A stretch of 64,000 bases of DNA from Streptacidiphilus anmyonensis (GCF_000787855.1 NZ_BBPQ01000005.1:108576-172575); one strand, 5' to 3'; counted from the first letter of the stretch, positions 18,541 through 26,597 are shown. The notes: generated by a model not told the origin, from the sequence alone. Program-made: numbers and translations.

Positions 18541-19200
18541 CTACTGGGCGTGGCCGCCCGGCTCGCGCAGTTGCAGGCCATTGGCCCAGATCTGGTTGAG
18601 GGTGGTCACCAACCGCTCGAAGGCGATGCGCTGTTCGAGCACGTAGACCATGTAGGCCATGCGGCTGACCATGTGGGACAGCGCGTGCGCCGTCACCAGC
18701 GGGTCCAGGGACGGGTCGGCCTCGCCCCGTTCCTGAAGCTGCCGGATCAGCTTGGCGTTGCGCTGCGCGAAGGCGTTGCCGCGCTGGATGCGCAGCGCGC
18801 GGAAGGTCGGGTCGATCTGCGCCACCTGCTCGAACAGCGCCATCAGCCGGGCGTTCTGCTTGTACGAGCGCAGGTACTCGCGGTTGGACGCGTCGATCAG
18901 CTCGCGCGCGTCGGTGATCCCGGTGCGCTCGCGCAGGTGCGGGTGGAGCATCTCCTCCTGCACCTGCTCGACGACGGCGGCGAAGATCTCTTCCTTGTTG
19001 TTGAAGTAGGTGTAGAACGAGCCGGAGGCGACGCCTGCGGCCTTGGAGATGTCGGTGATCCGCGCATCCAGGTAGCCGTCGCGCTCGAACACCTCGCGGG
19101 CGCCCGCGACCAGCGCGCCGCGGGTGCGCTCGCCGCGCGCGCTGCGCGGCGTGGTGATCCGCTGGTTCGAGCCGTCGTCGGTCGGGACCTGGCCTGCCAC
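18541..19200 (-). CDS. TetR-family regulator of the acyl-CoA catabolic island
   Basis: This 219-residue protein has an N-terminal helix-turn-helix at about residues 25-70 ([44 protein letters not shown]), followed by a helical ligand domain. It lies between the acyl-CoA dehydrogenase operon and the MaoC/hydrolase genes. The three matching operator-like promoters nearby make it the likely repressor, probably released by an acyl-CoA. GTG 19200 has GGAGGGA upstream. The Pro-rich N-terminus before the HTH is not part of the fold. FadR- or KstR-like logic is known for related regulators, but the ligand here is unknown. Confidence 0.9.
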   Translation of the reverse strand: MAGQVPTDDGSNQRITTPRSARGERTRGALVAGAREVFERDGYLDARITDISKAAGVASGSFYTYFNNKEEIFAAVVEQVQEEMLHPHLRERTGITDARELIDASNREYLRSYKQNARLMALFEQVAQIDPTFRALRIQRGNAFAQRNAKLIRQLQERGEADPSLDPLVTAHALSHMVSRMAYMVYVLEQRIAFERLVTTLNQIWANGLQLREPGGHAQ

Positions 19201-19292
19201 GCGTGTCCCTCCGGATGCTTCGGGCGCCCGTGCTCAGGCGCCGACCTGGCTCTCTGCCTGGGATGATAGCAATCGGACCACCCGCACCCCGG

Positions 19293-19775
19293 TCAGCCGG
19301 CGCTCTCGACCACCCGCGCGAGCGACTCCGCGACCACGATGGGCTTCTCCCCGCCCTCGCGCTCCACGACGTGCTGCGCGCGCAACTGGATCCCGCCCGG
19401 GACGGGGTCGGCCGCGAGCAGCGTCAGGCGCATCCGGATCCGCGAGCCGACCGGCAGCGGCGCGGGGAAACGCACCTTGTCGTAGCCGTAGTTGAGCCCG
19501 TGGGCGAAGCCGTCCAGGGCGAGCAGGGTGTAGGAGAACGCCGGGCCGAGGGCCAGGCTGTAGAGGCCGTGCGCGATCGTCCCGCCCAGCGGGCTCGCCG
19601 CGGCGCGCTCCGGGTCGACGTGGATCCACTGCCGGTCGCCGGTGACCTCGGCGAAGGCGTCGACGCGCTCCTGAGTGACGTCGTGCCACTGCGTCGGCCC
19701 GATCTCCCGCCCGATCAGCTCCTGCAGTTCGGCGAGGCTGGTCGGGCGGACCGGGAGGACGCTCGTGTCGATCAT
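19293..19775 (-). CDS. MaoC-family hydratase
   Basis: The 160-residue hot-dog-fold protein has FAEVTGDRQWIHVDPERA followed by GGTIAHGLYSLAL, the hydratase-2 signature region in which Asp and His of the D-x-N-x-x-H type motif act. The Asn position is Gln here (TGDRQWIH). It hydrates 2-enoyl-CoAs to 3-hydroxyacyl-CoAs in the R configuration. AAAGGACC precedes ATG. It lies 80 bases downstream of the epoxide-hydrolase-like gene, across a repetitive linker, and is probably in the same transcript. Confidence 0.87.
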   Translation of the reverse strand: MIDTSVLPVRPTSLAELQELIGREIGPTQWHDVTQERVDAFAEVTGDRQWIHVDPERAAASPLGGTIAHGLYSLALGPAFSYTLLALDGFAHGLNYGYDKVRFPAPLPVGSRIRMRLTLLAADPVPGGIQLRAQHVVEREGGEKPIVVAESLARVVESAG

Positions 19776-19789
19776 GCGGGGTGGTCCTT

Positions 19790-19856
19790 TCGACGGATTC
19801 GACAGACTCGACAGGTCCGGCGGATTCGGCAGATTCGGCGGATTCGCAGAAGGATT
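19790..19856. repeat. Degenerate GGATTCGGCAGATTCGG-type tandem repeat
   Basis: The linker between the hydrolase and MaoC genes is built from about six imperfect 9-12-base units of the form GATTCGGCG/GACTCGACA. It has no reading frame of note and looks like slippage-derived spacer DNA. Confidence 0.6.
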
Positions 19857-20791
19857 CAGAGCCCGGTGAGGAAGTCCAGCAGGGCGGCGTTGATCTCGTC
19901 GGGCCGCTGCTGCTGGATCCAGTGGCCGGCGCCGTCGAGCACGAGCTGTCCGCGCTGGTCGGTGAGGACGCGGTCCAGCCGGTCGGTGGCGCTGAACGTC
20001 CCCACCGGGTCGCGGGAGCCGATCGCGAAGAGGGAGGGCTGGTCGATCGTGCGCTCGGCCAGCGGCTCCATCAGCTCCCAGTTGCGGTCGATGTTGCGGT
20101 AGTAGTTGAGGCCGCCGGTGAACCCGGTCTCCTCGAAGGTCCGGACGTAGAGGGCGAGTTCGTCCTCCGTCAGCCAGGAGGGCAGTCGCTCGGCGGGCTC
20201 CTGCCGGGCCGCCCAGGCGGCGGTGGGGGCCTCGCGGCTGAGCAGCGTGCGCCGGATGTCCGCGCGGAGCGCGTTCTCGGGCTCCGTGGTCTGGAACCAG
20301 CAGATGTAGAAGTCGTCGCCGAGACGCGAGCGCAGGATCGACATCGGCGGGACGGGCGCACGCGGCGCGGGCGGGACGCTCAGCCCGGCGACGGCCCGCA
20401 CGCGGTCCGGGTGCAGCAGGGCCATGTGCCAGACCACGGCCGCGCCCCAGTCGTGGCCGACGAAGACGGCGTCGTCGAGGCCGAGCGCGTCGAGCAGCCC
20501 GGCGAGGTCGCCGCAGAGGGTCGCCATGTCGTAGGCGGCCGGGTCGGCGGGGCGGGAACTGCCGCCGTAGCCGCGCATGTCCGGGACGATCACGCGGTAG
20601 CCGGCGTCGGCCAGGGCGGTGATCTGGTGGCGCCAGGAGAACGCCAGCTCGGGGAAACCGTGGCAGAGGACGACGGGCACGCCCGTCCCCGCCTCCCCGG
20701 CCTCGAAGACGCGGAGTTCGATGCCGTTGGTGGCGACCTGCCGCGGGACCAGCTTCTCCCACGCGGCGAGTGCGCTGCTGTCGGTGGCCAT
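19856..20791 (-). CDS. Alpha/beta hydrolase, epoxide-hydrolase-like
   Basis: This 311-residue enzyme carries an HGFPE oxyanion motif near residue 44, the nucleophile elbow VFVGHDWGAAV (Asp nucleophile, not Ser) near residue 110, and a cap domain rich in W/Y/F. A DGAGHWIQQQRPDEINAALLDFL tail provides the catalytic His. An Asp in the elbow with HGxP is the classic soluble epoxide hydrolase or haloalkane dehalogenase-like pattern. It may open epoxides formed during catabolism of terpenoid or fatty substrates. The start sits only seven bases after the -10-like box, so the transcript may be leaderless. Confidence 0.87.
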   Translation of the reverse strand: MATDSSALAAWEKLVPRQVATNGIELRVFEAGEAGTGVPVVLCHGFPELAFSWRHQITALADAGYRVIVPDMRGYGGSSRPADPAAYDMATLCGDLAGLLDALGLDDAVFVGHDWGAAVVWHMALLHPDRVRAVAGLSVPPAPRAPVPPMSILRSRLGDDFYICWFQTTEPENALRADIRRTLLSREAPTAAWAARQEPAERLPSWLTEDELALYVRTFEETGFTGGLNYYRNIDRNWELMEPLAERTIDQPSLFAIGSRDPVGTFSATDRLDRVLTDQRGQLVLDGAGHWIQQQRPDEINAALLDFLTGL

Positions 20792-20797
20792 GCGGCG

Positions 20798-20826
20798 AGG
20801 CTAGTCAAACCTGACGTCGGATTCAA
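20798..20826 (-). promoter_or_regulatory. Promoter/operator-like site of the epoxide-hydrolase gene
   Basis: On the minus strand, TTGAAT, a 17-base spacer and TAGCCT precede the ATG by about seven bases. The complementary strand reads CCTGACGTCGGATTCAAG, sharing TGACGTyGGATTCAA with the acyl-CoA dehydrogenase promoter. The near-zero leader suggests leaderless initiation. Confidence 0.6.
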
Positions 20827-20854
20827 GAACTTGCCGGGGCCGGCGTCCGGCGTA

Positions 20855-20883
20855 TTGAACTCGACATTGGATTCATCTATACC
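20855..20883 (+). promoter_or_regulatory. Promoter of the acyl-CoA ligase gene with shared operator sequence
   Basis: TTGAAC (20855-20860), a 17-base spacer TCGACATTGGATTCATC and TATACC (20878-20883) lie 36 bases before ATG 20919. The architecture and spacer nearly match the acyl-CoA dehydrogenase promoter at 18439-18467. Confidence 0.75.
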
Positions 20884-20918
20884 GGGGTCAGCCGCACCGG
20901 ACCCCCGGAAGGACACCC

Positions 20919-22481
20919 ATGTCGAATGCCGCGCAGCCCGTCTGGGACCACGCCGCCGCCACCCCCGACCGCACCGCCCTCAACGGAACCGCAGGTCAGT
21001 CCTGGACCTACGCCGCGCTGCGCGACCACGCCGCCGCGGTCGCCGCCCGCCTGCGCGCGGCCGGGATCGGGCCGGGGGCGCGGGTTCTGCTGATCGCGCC
21101 GTCGGTGCCGGAGTTCGTCGCGGCGTACTACGGCGTGCTCTCGGCCGGGGCGATCGCGGTCACCGCCAACACCATGGCGACCACGCCGGAACTGGAGTAC
21201 ATCGGCACGGATGCCGGGATCTCGCTGGTCCTCGGCTGGCACGCGGTCTCCCCCGCCCCGGCCGCCGCCGCGGCCGCGGTCGGCGTCCCGTACTGGCCGC
21301 TGCGTCCCGAGCTCGACGGCCTCACCCCGCCCGCATCCGGCCCGGAAGGGCCCGCGGCGGAGCCGGAAGGGTCCGCCACGGCGCCGGAAGGGCCCGTGAC
21401 GGCCCCCGTCGACGTCGCTCCCGACGACACCGCCGCGATCCTCTACACCTCCGGCACCACCGGCCGCCCGAAGGGCGCGATGCTGACCCACGGCAACCTG
21501 CACGCCTGCGCCTCCATCTTCGAGCAGGTCCACCGCCTCGGCCCCGACGACCGCGCGGGCACCGCACTGCCGCTCTTCCACGTCTACGGCCAGGCGTGCG
21601 TCCTCGCCACGACCATGCGGGTCGGCGCGTCGCTCTCGCTCCTCCCCCGCTTCGAGCCGCAGGAGATGCTGGCGCTCATCCGCGACCGGCGGCTCACCAC
21701 CACGGCCGGCGTCCCGACGATGTGGAACGCGCTGCTGCACGCGGCTGGCGACGCCGACCCGGCCGACTTCGCCTCGCTGCGGCTGGCGTCCTCCGGCGGC
21801 GCGTCACTGCCCGGCGAGGTCAAGCGGGCCTTCGAGGAGCGCTTCGGCTGCACCATCATGGAGGGCTACGGGCTGACTGAGACCACCGGCTCGGCCACCG
21901 TGCAGGTCGCCGAGCGGGCGAGCGCCGTCGGCTCGGTGGGCGCGGCGCTGCCCGGCTGCGAGATCGCGGTGCGCGCGCTGGACGGCACGGAGCTGCCGGC
22001 CGGCGGCATCGGGGAGGTCCATGTGCGCGGGCCGGTGGTGATGAAGGGCTACTGGGGCCGACCGGAGGCCACCGCCGAGGTGGTCCGCGACGGCTGGCTC
22101 GCCACCGGCGACCTCGGCCTCCTCGACGACGCCGGAGAACTGCACATCGTCGACCGGAAGAAGGACCTCGTCATCCGCGGCGGCTACAACGTCTACCCGC
22201 GCGAGGTCGAGGAGGTCCTCTACCAGCACCCCGATGTCGTCGAGGCGGCCGTCGTCGGCGTCCCCGACGACCACTACGGCGAGGAGGTCGCCGCCGCCAT
22301 CGCCCTGCGGCCCGGCGCCACCGCGGACGCCGCCGCGCTGCGCGCCTGGGCCAAGGAGCGGCTCTCCGCCTACAAGGTGCCCCACCTGGTCGCCTTCGTG
22401 GACGCCCTCCCCAAGGGCGCGACCGGCAAGATCCTCAAGCGGGCCATCGACCGCGCCGTCTTCGACGGTGCGAGCGGCTGA
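20919..22481 (+). CDS. AMP-dependent acyl-CoA synthetase (FadD-like)
   Basis: This 520-residue ANL-family ligase has the P-loop YTSGTTGRPKGAMLTH near residue 178, the GYGLTETTG motif, the hinge region LVIRGGYNVYPREVEE, and a C-terminal LPKGATGKILKR catalytic Lys. A proline/glycine-rich insertion (residues about 132-158) contains EGPA/EGSA-type repeats. It would make an acyl- or aryl-CoA feeding the dehydrogenase and hydratase genes beside it. GGAAGGA precedes ATG. A shared terminator separates it from the convergent P450. Confidence 0.92.
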   Translation: MSNAAQPVWDHAAATPDRTALNGTAGQSWTYAALRDHAAAVAARLRAAGIGPGARVLLIAPSVPEFVAAYYGVLSAGAIAVTANTMATTPELEYIGTDAGISLVLGWHAVSPAPAAAAAAVGVPYWPLRPELDGLTPPASGPEGPAAEPEGSATAPEGPVTAPVDVAPDDTAAILYTSGTTGRPKGAMLTHGNLHACASIFEQVHRLGPDDRAGTALPLFHVYGQACVLATTMRVGASLSLLPRFEPQEMLALIRDRRLTTTAGVPTMWNALLHAAGDADPADFASLRLASSGGASLPGEVKRAFEERFGCTIMEGYGLTETTGSATVQVAERASAVGSVGAALPGCEIAVRALDGTELPAGGIGEVHVRGPVVMKGYWGRPEATAEVVRDGWLATGDLGLLDDAGELHIVDRKKDLVIRGGYNVYPREVEEVLYQHPDVVEAAVVGVPDDHYGEEVAAAIALRPGATADAAALRAWAKERLSAYKVPHLVAFVDALPKGATGKILKRAIDRAVFDGASG

Positions 22482-22500
22482 CCGTCCCGTGGAGAGCCGG

Positions 22501-22535
22501 GCCGTTCCGGGTGCCGCACAGCAGCCCGGAACGGC
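22501..22535. terminator. Bidirectional hairpin between acyl-CoA ligase and CYP121-like gene
   Basis: Perfect 11-base arms (22501-22511 and 22525-22535, GCCGTTCCGGG and its complement) enclose a 13-base loop, in the 64-base gap between two convergent genes. It can end both transcripts. Confidence 0.75.
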
Positions 22536-22545
22536 ACGGCGGCTG

Positions 22546-23781
22546 CTACCACATGACCGGGAGCCGCTCCGGCAGCCGCTTCATGTAGCCGGTGCGCCAG
22601 ACGAGTTGCTCGATCGGCACGGCCAGCTCCAGCTCCGGCACGCGGTCGAGGAGCGTGGTGACGGCGATCTCCGCGTGCCTGCGGCCCAGGGCCGTGGCCG
22701 GGCAGTAGTGCTGGCCGCCGCCGAAGGAGAGGTGGGCGGAGCTGTTGGTCCGGGCGAGGTCGATCGCGAGCGGGTCGGGGAAGGCGTCCGGGTCGTGGTT
22801 GGCGCCCTCGACCAGGACCAGCACCAGCTCGCCCGCGCGCACCAGGACGTCACCCAACTGGACGTCCTCCAGGGCGAGTCGTGGGAGTCCGTCGCCGATG
22901 GAGAGGTTGACCCGCAGCAGCTCCTCCACCGCCGCGGGGACGAGCTCCGGCTCGGCCCGCAGTCGGGCGCGCAGCTCCGGGTGCTGGAGCAGCGTCACGA
23001 ACGCCATGGTGAGGAACCCGGCCGTGGAGACGACGCCCGCGCCGAACATGGTGACCCCCACGGTCGCCAGCATCTCGTCGGTCAGGTGGTCGTAGTCCCC
23101 GTCCAGCCGCAGCGCGGCCAGCTCCGCCATCAACCCGGTGGTGGCCGGGTCGTCCAGACGCTCCGTCATATAGGCGATGTCGCGGTCCCAGTTGAGCTTG
23201 GCGCCGGCGATCGGGCAGGCGGAGTTCATGAACGCGATGTCCAGGCTGGCCGAGAGCTTCGGCGCGTCCGCGAGCGGGATGCCGAGGATGCGGCAGTGCA
23301 TCGCCTCCGAATACGGGTTGGCGAAGCCGTGCCGCAGGTCGGCGGGCGCACCGGCGGCGATCAGGCCGTCGACGAGCGAGGCGGCCTGCTCCCGCATCCA
23401 CGCCTCAAGGCCCGGGGCCTTGGGGTTGATCGCCTTCAGCACGGCCTTGCGCAGCCCCGCACCGGTGATGTTCCCCATGTTGTTGACGACCTCGGGCGGG
23501 ATCGTCAGCGCGTACTGGCGCGGCACGCCCGGCGCGGAGGTGTCCTTCAGGCTGAACCGGCGGTCCTCCAGGACCTGCTTGCACAGCGCGTGCGAGGAGA
23601 CCAGCCAGGCCGGGTCGCCCGCGATGGTGCGCACCCGCTTGACGGGCTCCGCACGCAGCTCCTCGACCTCGTCCGGCAGGCGGTCGCCGCGCCAGGAGAA
23701 GGGGAACGCGGGAAGGTCGGCGAGCGCGGTCGGCGTCGTCTCGAGCGGCGTCTTCTCAAGCGGCATCGTCTCAAGCGGCAT
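22546..23781 (-). CDS. Cytochrome P450, CYP121 (mycocyclosin synthase) orthologue
   Basis: The 411-residue P450 matches remembered M. tuberculosis CYP121 almost throughout: [54 protein letters not shown], and terminal [10 protein letters not shown]. Cys360 is the haem thiolate and lies 51 residues from the end, as Cys345 does in CYP121. CYP121 couples the two tyrosine rings of cyclo(Tyr-Tyr) to give mycocyclosin. Pocket residues corresponding to Thr77, Asn85, Phe168, Trp182 and Ser237 are kept (Thr93, Asn101, Phe184, Trp198, Ser252). Val78 is Ile94, and Gln385/Arg386 are Met400/Lys401. The start overlaps the cyclodipeptide synthase by 11 bases. The N-terminus carries three 15-base repeat units (PLET-like). 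Confidence 0.93.
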   Translation of the reverse strand: MPLETMPLEKTPLETTPTALADLPAFPFSWRGDRLPDEVEELRAEPVKRVRTIAGDPAWLVSSHALCKQVLEDRRFSLKDTSAPGVPRQYALTIPPEVVNNMGNITGAGLRKAVLKAINPKAPGLEAWMREQAASLVDGLIAAGAPADLRHGFANPYSEAMHCRILGIPLADAPKLSASLDIAFMNSACPIAGAKLNWDRDIAYMTERLDDPATTGLMAELAALRLDGDYDHLTDEMLATVGVTMFGAGVVSTAGFLTMAFVTLLQHPELRARLRAEPELVPAAVEELLRVNLSIGDGLPRLALEDVQLGDVLVRAGELVLVLVEGANHDPDAFPDPLAIDLARTNSSAHLSFGGGQHYCPATALGRRHAEIAVTTLLDRVPELELAVPIEQLVWRTGYMKRLPERLPVMW

Positions 23782-24499
23782 TCCGGTGTCCCCCTTCGGC
23801 GGCCGGCGTGACGATCGCGTGGCCCTGGTTGCGTGAGGCGCGCAGGCCGGAGCCGCGCGAGTACAGCAGCTCCGCGAGCGGGAGCAGCTGGTGGTAGCAG
23901 TTGAGCGAGGACGGGACGTCGAGGATGGCCGGGCTGTCCAGGAACAGCGGCGCCTCCGCGCAGATGTAGCGCAGGCACACCTCCCGCTGCTCCGCCGTGG
24001 CCTGGCGTCCGTCGGCCAGCACCTTCGAGGCGAGATAGGCCCCGACGAGCTCGTCGATCACGGCGCGGAACTCGGCGTCGGAGTCCAGCCGCTGCCGCAG
24101 CTCGTCATGGAGGAGCCGGTAGGCGCCGTTGCGCTGGAAGTCGGACATCGCGTGGGCCCTGATCCGGCCCTGCCCGTCGTCGGTCTCCTCGACGGCGGCG
24201 CGCACCTTGGCCCGCACGCCGCGCAGGTTCTTCACGGCCTTGCGCCGGGCGTCGTCCGCGCCGTATCCGAGCGCCTCGTACATCTCCGCGACGTAGAGGT
24301 CGGTGTAGACGAGGTCGACCTGCCGGAAGTGCGCGAGGCCCCAGTGGGCGAGGTCCAGCAGACGCTGCTGGGAGAAGTAGCTGTTTCCGGGCGACACCCC
24401 GACCACCGCGTGGTCGCCCTCGGCCTGGATCAGGGCGCAGTGCGCCGTATAAGGCCTGACATGGAATAAGGTCTCGGTCGCTGTCTGCAAGATCTGCAA
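23771..24499 (-). CDS. Cyclodipeptide synthase, NYH subfamily (Rv2275-like)
   Basis: This 242-residue enzyme makes a cyclodipeptide from two aminoacyl-tRNAs. It has [10 protein letters not shown] with catalytic Ser36 and Asn39, [12 protein letters not shown] with Tyr178 and Glu182, and SSLNCYH with Tyr202-His203. This is the full S-Y-E-Y catalytic set and NYH subfamily marker known from AlbC. The C-terminal [18 protein letters not shown] and KAVKN-RGVRAK segments match remembered Rv2275, a cyclo(Tyr-Tyr) synthase. A stop codon lies just upstream in frame, so the start is TTG 24499 (or TTG 24490), with AAGGA about 11 bases before. It overlaps the P450 by 11 bases, giving a coupled two-gene unit. 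Confidence 0.95.
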   Translation of the reverse strand: MQILQTATETLFHVRPYTAHCALIQAEGDHAVVGVSPGNSYFSQQRLLDLAHWGLAHFRQVDLVYTDLYVAEMYEALGYGADDARRKAVKNLRGVRAKVRAAVEETDDGQGRIRAHAMSDFQRNGAYRLLHDELRQRLDSDAEFRAVIDELVGAYLASKVLADGRQATAEQREVCLRYICAEAPLFLDSPAILDVPSSLNCYHQLLPLAELLYSRGSGLRASRNQGHAIVTPAAEGGHRNAA

Positions 24500-24569
24500 G
24501 AGAGGGAGCGTCCTTCACATCGCTAGTCCCGAGGAGCCTCGTGCTCCTGGTGTGGCGACGACACGCGCA

Positions 24570-24598
24570 GTCAAACTTCCCACACGCTCCGCTGTCAA
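24570..24598 (-). promoter_or_regulatory. Possible promoter of the cyclodipeptide synthase-P450 operon
   Basis: A perfect TTGACA -35 box (minus strand, 24598-24593) is followed 17 bases later by a poor -10 (TTTGAC). A TCAAC...GTTGA inverted repeat (24595-24599 / 24613-24617) overlaps the -35 and is a weak operator candidate. The start codon is about 70 bases downstream. A small AGGAGC/GCTCCT hairpin (24532-24548) lies in the leader. Confidence 0.4.
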
Positions 24599-24657
24599 CG
24601 CCTGTCCCGTGAGTTGAGATCAGCACCCGGGCCACCCGGCGTGGGATCATCGGCGGC

Positions 24658-25425
24658 GTGGCTGAGACGCAGGTGAACAGGCAGAAAACGGCACGGTACC
24701 GGGAGTTGGCGGCGGCCCTGCGGGCGGACGTGCTCAGTGGCGTCTACGGCGAGGGCGGTCGCCTGCCGAGCGAGGAGGCGCTGGCGGCCTCCCACGGCGT
24801 CTCTCGCGGCACCGTGCGCCAGGCGCTGGCGCTGCTGCGCGCCGAGGGCGTGGTCACCTCCCGGCGCGGCACCCGCCGCGTGGTGCTGGAGCAGCCGCGC
24901 GTGCAGAGCTTCGCGGAGCTCTCCAGCTTCACGCGCTGGGCGCGGTCGCTGGGCGAGGAACCGGGCGGCTCGGTGCTCGAACTGCGGTGGCGCGCGGCGG
25001 ACGCGGTCGAGGCGGACCGGCTGCGCCTTCCCGTGGGCGCACGGGTCCTGTGGGTCCTGCGCCTGCGCACACTCGGCGGGGAGCCGGTGATGGTCGAGCG
25101 CACGGTCTACCCGGAGCCGGTCGGGACGCTGGTGGAGGCCATGCCGTCCGACGCCGTCTCGGTGACCGAGCTGCTGGAAGCCCAGGGCGTCGTCCTGGCC
25201 GACGCGGACCACACCGTGGACCTCGCCCTCGCCGACACCGAGGACGCCCGCCTCCTCGGCTGCGCCCCGGACGCCCCGCTGCTGCGCGAGCGCCGCCGCA
25301 CCAGCGACCCGACCGGCGTCCCGGTCGAGTGGTCCGAGGACCGCTACCGCGCGGGGACGGTCGCCTTCACCGTCCACAACTCGCTCGCCACGACGGCCCT
25401 GGCCCGGACCCGCAGCGAGTCGTAG
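24658..25425 (+). CDS. GntR/HutC-family regulator divergent from the cyclodipeptide operon
   Basis: This 255-residue regulator has an N-terminal winged helix (residues about 12-75; GRLPSEEALAASHGVSRGTVRQALALLRAEGVV) and a C-terminal UTRA ligand domain (residues about 95-245, ending WSEDRYRAGTVAFTVHNS). It is divergent from the cyclodipeptide synthase across 158 bases, a position typical of a local repressor. The GTG start has no ribosome-binding site within 15 bases, so leaderless translation is possible. Ligand and target are inferred only from position. Confidence 0.9.
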   Translation: MAETQVNRQKTARYRELAAALRADVLSGVYGEGGRLPSEEALAASHGVSRGTVRQALALLRAEGVVTSRRGTRRVVLEQPRVQSFAELSSFTRWARSLGEEPGGSVLELRWRAADAVEADRLRLPVGARVLWVLRLRTLGGEPVMVERTVYPEPVGTLVEAMPSDAVSVTELLEAQGVVLADADHTVDLALADTEDARLLGCAPDAPLLRERRRTSDPTGVPVEWSEDRYRAGTVAFTVHNSLATTALARTRSES

Positions 25426-25447
25426 CGGCTGGAGGCGCGCTGCTGCC

Positions 25448-25890
25448 GGCCTCGGCGGAATCGGCCTGCACAAGTCCATGCTGCGCTACTTCGGGACCCG
25501 GGAGGAGAGCCTCCCGCGCCTGGCCGCCGACGCCTGGCGGGGCTGGTCGGCCGAGGTCCGCCGGCTGCTGGAGGCCACACCGCCCCGCCGGTCCCCCGGG
25601 CAGGCGTGGGAACCGGCCGCCCGCCAGATCGCCGACCTGCCGGCCCGCTCGCTGGTGGAACGCCCGCTCTTCTGCGACCTGCTCGCCCATACGCCGCTCA
25701 ACCTGGAACGCAACGTCTCCACCGACGCCGTCCGTGCATTCAAGAGGGCCGCCGTGGCCGAGGTCGCGGCCGTCGGCGACGCGCTCGCGGCCGTCCCCCC
25801 GCTCGACGCGGACCAGGCCCGCAGGGTCGTGACCACGGCCAGGGCCATGGCCGGAGCCCTGTGGCAGATGGCCGCCCCCGGCGCTCCTGG
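25448..25890 (+). pseudogene. TetR-family regulator lacking its DNA-binding domain and C-terminus
   Basis: The frame reads GIGLHKSMLRYFGTREESL, the end of a TetR helix-turn-helix, then a complete-looking ligand domain with ARSLVERPLFCDLLAHTPLNLERNVSTDAVRAFK and ARAMAGALWQMAAPG. The HTH upstream is missing (the preceding bases follow the GntR stop after about 20 bases), and the C-terminal helices are replaced by the antisense of the following VOC gene. The ATG at 25478 could yield a protein without DNA-binding ability. The reading as a doubly truncated remnant is from family knowledge. Confidence 0.65.
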
Positions 25891-25894
25891 CCGG

Positions 25895-26242
25895 CTACCC
25901 GGCGTTGACGGCTCCGAAGCCGAGCTCGTTGCCGTCGGCGTCGCGGTAGACGACCTTGCGCGCACCGTTCGGGTACTCCTCCCGGTACGCCGGCTCGACG
26001 CCGCGTGCGGCGATCGCCTCGACGCGCGCGTCCAGGTCGTCCACGAGGACCGTCTGCACCGCGTGTCCCGCGTGTTCGGGGTTGCGGCGGATGTAGAGGT
26101 AGCGGTGCTCGGCGAGCTCCCAGACCGCCTCGATCGCGTTGGGGCGGAAGGCGGGCTCGGCGCCCAGCACCCGCGTGTACCAGTCCGTCGCCGCGTCGTA
26201 GTCGCCGACGTGGATCCCCGCGAACAGATCGACCGAGCTCAT
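25895..26242 (-). CDS. VOC (glyoxalase-fold) family protein
   Basis: The 115-residue single-domain VOC protein has LFAGIHVGDYDAATDWYTRVLG at the N-terminus (His at a metal-ligand position), a central VQTVLVDDLDARVEAIAARG, and a terminal KVVYRDADGNELGFG (Glu ligand position). It is the usual length for glyoxalase-like proteins of unknown substrate. Its 3' end abuts the truncated TetR remnant, suggesting the junction of a deletion or insertion. Confidence 0.82.
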   Translation of the reverse strand: MSSVDLFAGIHVGDYDAATDWYTRVLGAEPAFRPNAIEAVWELAEHRYLYIRRNPEHAGHAVQTVLVDDLDARVEAIAARGVEPAYREEYPNGARKVVYRDADGNELGFGAVNAG

Positions 26243-26336
26243 CCGTCCACGCTAGCGCGCGGCGCGCGCGGCGACGCAGGTAGGCTCCCGCGAGTTGCCA
26301 CCCACCCGAGTCGACCGGACGGACGGCGTACACGAC

Positions 26337-26597
26337 ATGACCAGGCATCACCGCGCCCGCATACCGGTGCCGGTGGGTGCCGGGACCGTCGACGTCGTCG
26401 GCGTCGAGGTCAAGTGCGGCGACCGCCAGGGCGAGATCGACGAGTTCGGTGACGACGCACCCCGGACAGACCTGCGCGCCCAGGTGATCAGCCACACCAC
26501 CGGCCGGTGGGCCTTCTCCCTCGGCTGGCACGCGGGCCGCGGCGCTCCGTCGCCGGACCCGGACGCCACCACGGACACGGGCGCGGACGGCGGCTGA
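26337..26597 (+). CDS. Small hypothetical protein
   Basis: This 86-residue ORF begins MTRHHRARIPVPVGAGTVDV. Its middle alternates beta-like hydrophobics and charges (VVGVEVKCGDRQGEIDEFG), with one Cys and a Gly/Asp/Thr-rich tail. I do not recognise a family. It lies between a VOC gene (divergent) and the phosphonate-type oxygenase (convergent). Codon usage fits the neighbours, but there is no strong ribosome-binding site. Confidence 0.4.
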   Translation: MTRHHRARIPVPVGAGTVDVVGVEVKCGDRQGEIDEFGDDAPRTDLRAQVISHTTGRWAFSLGWHAGRGAPSPDPDATTDTGADGG

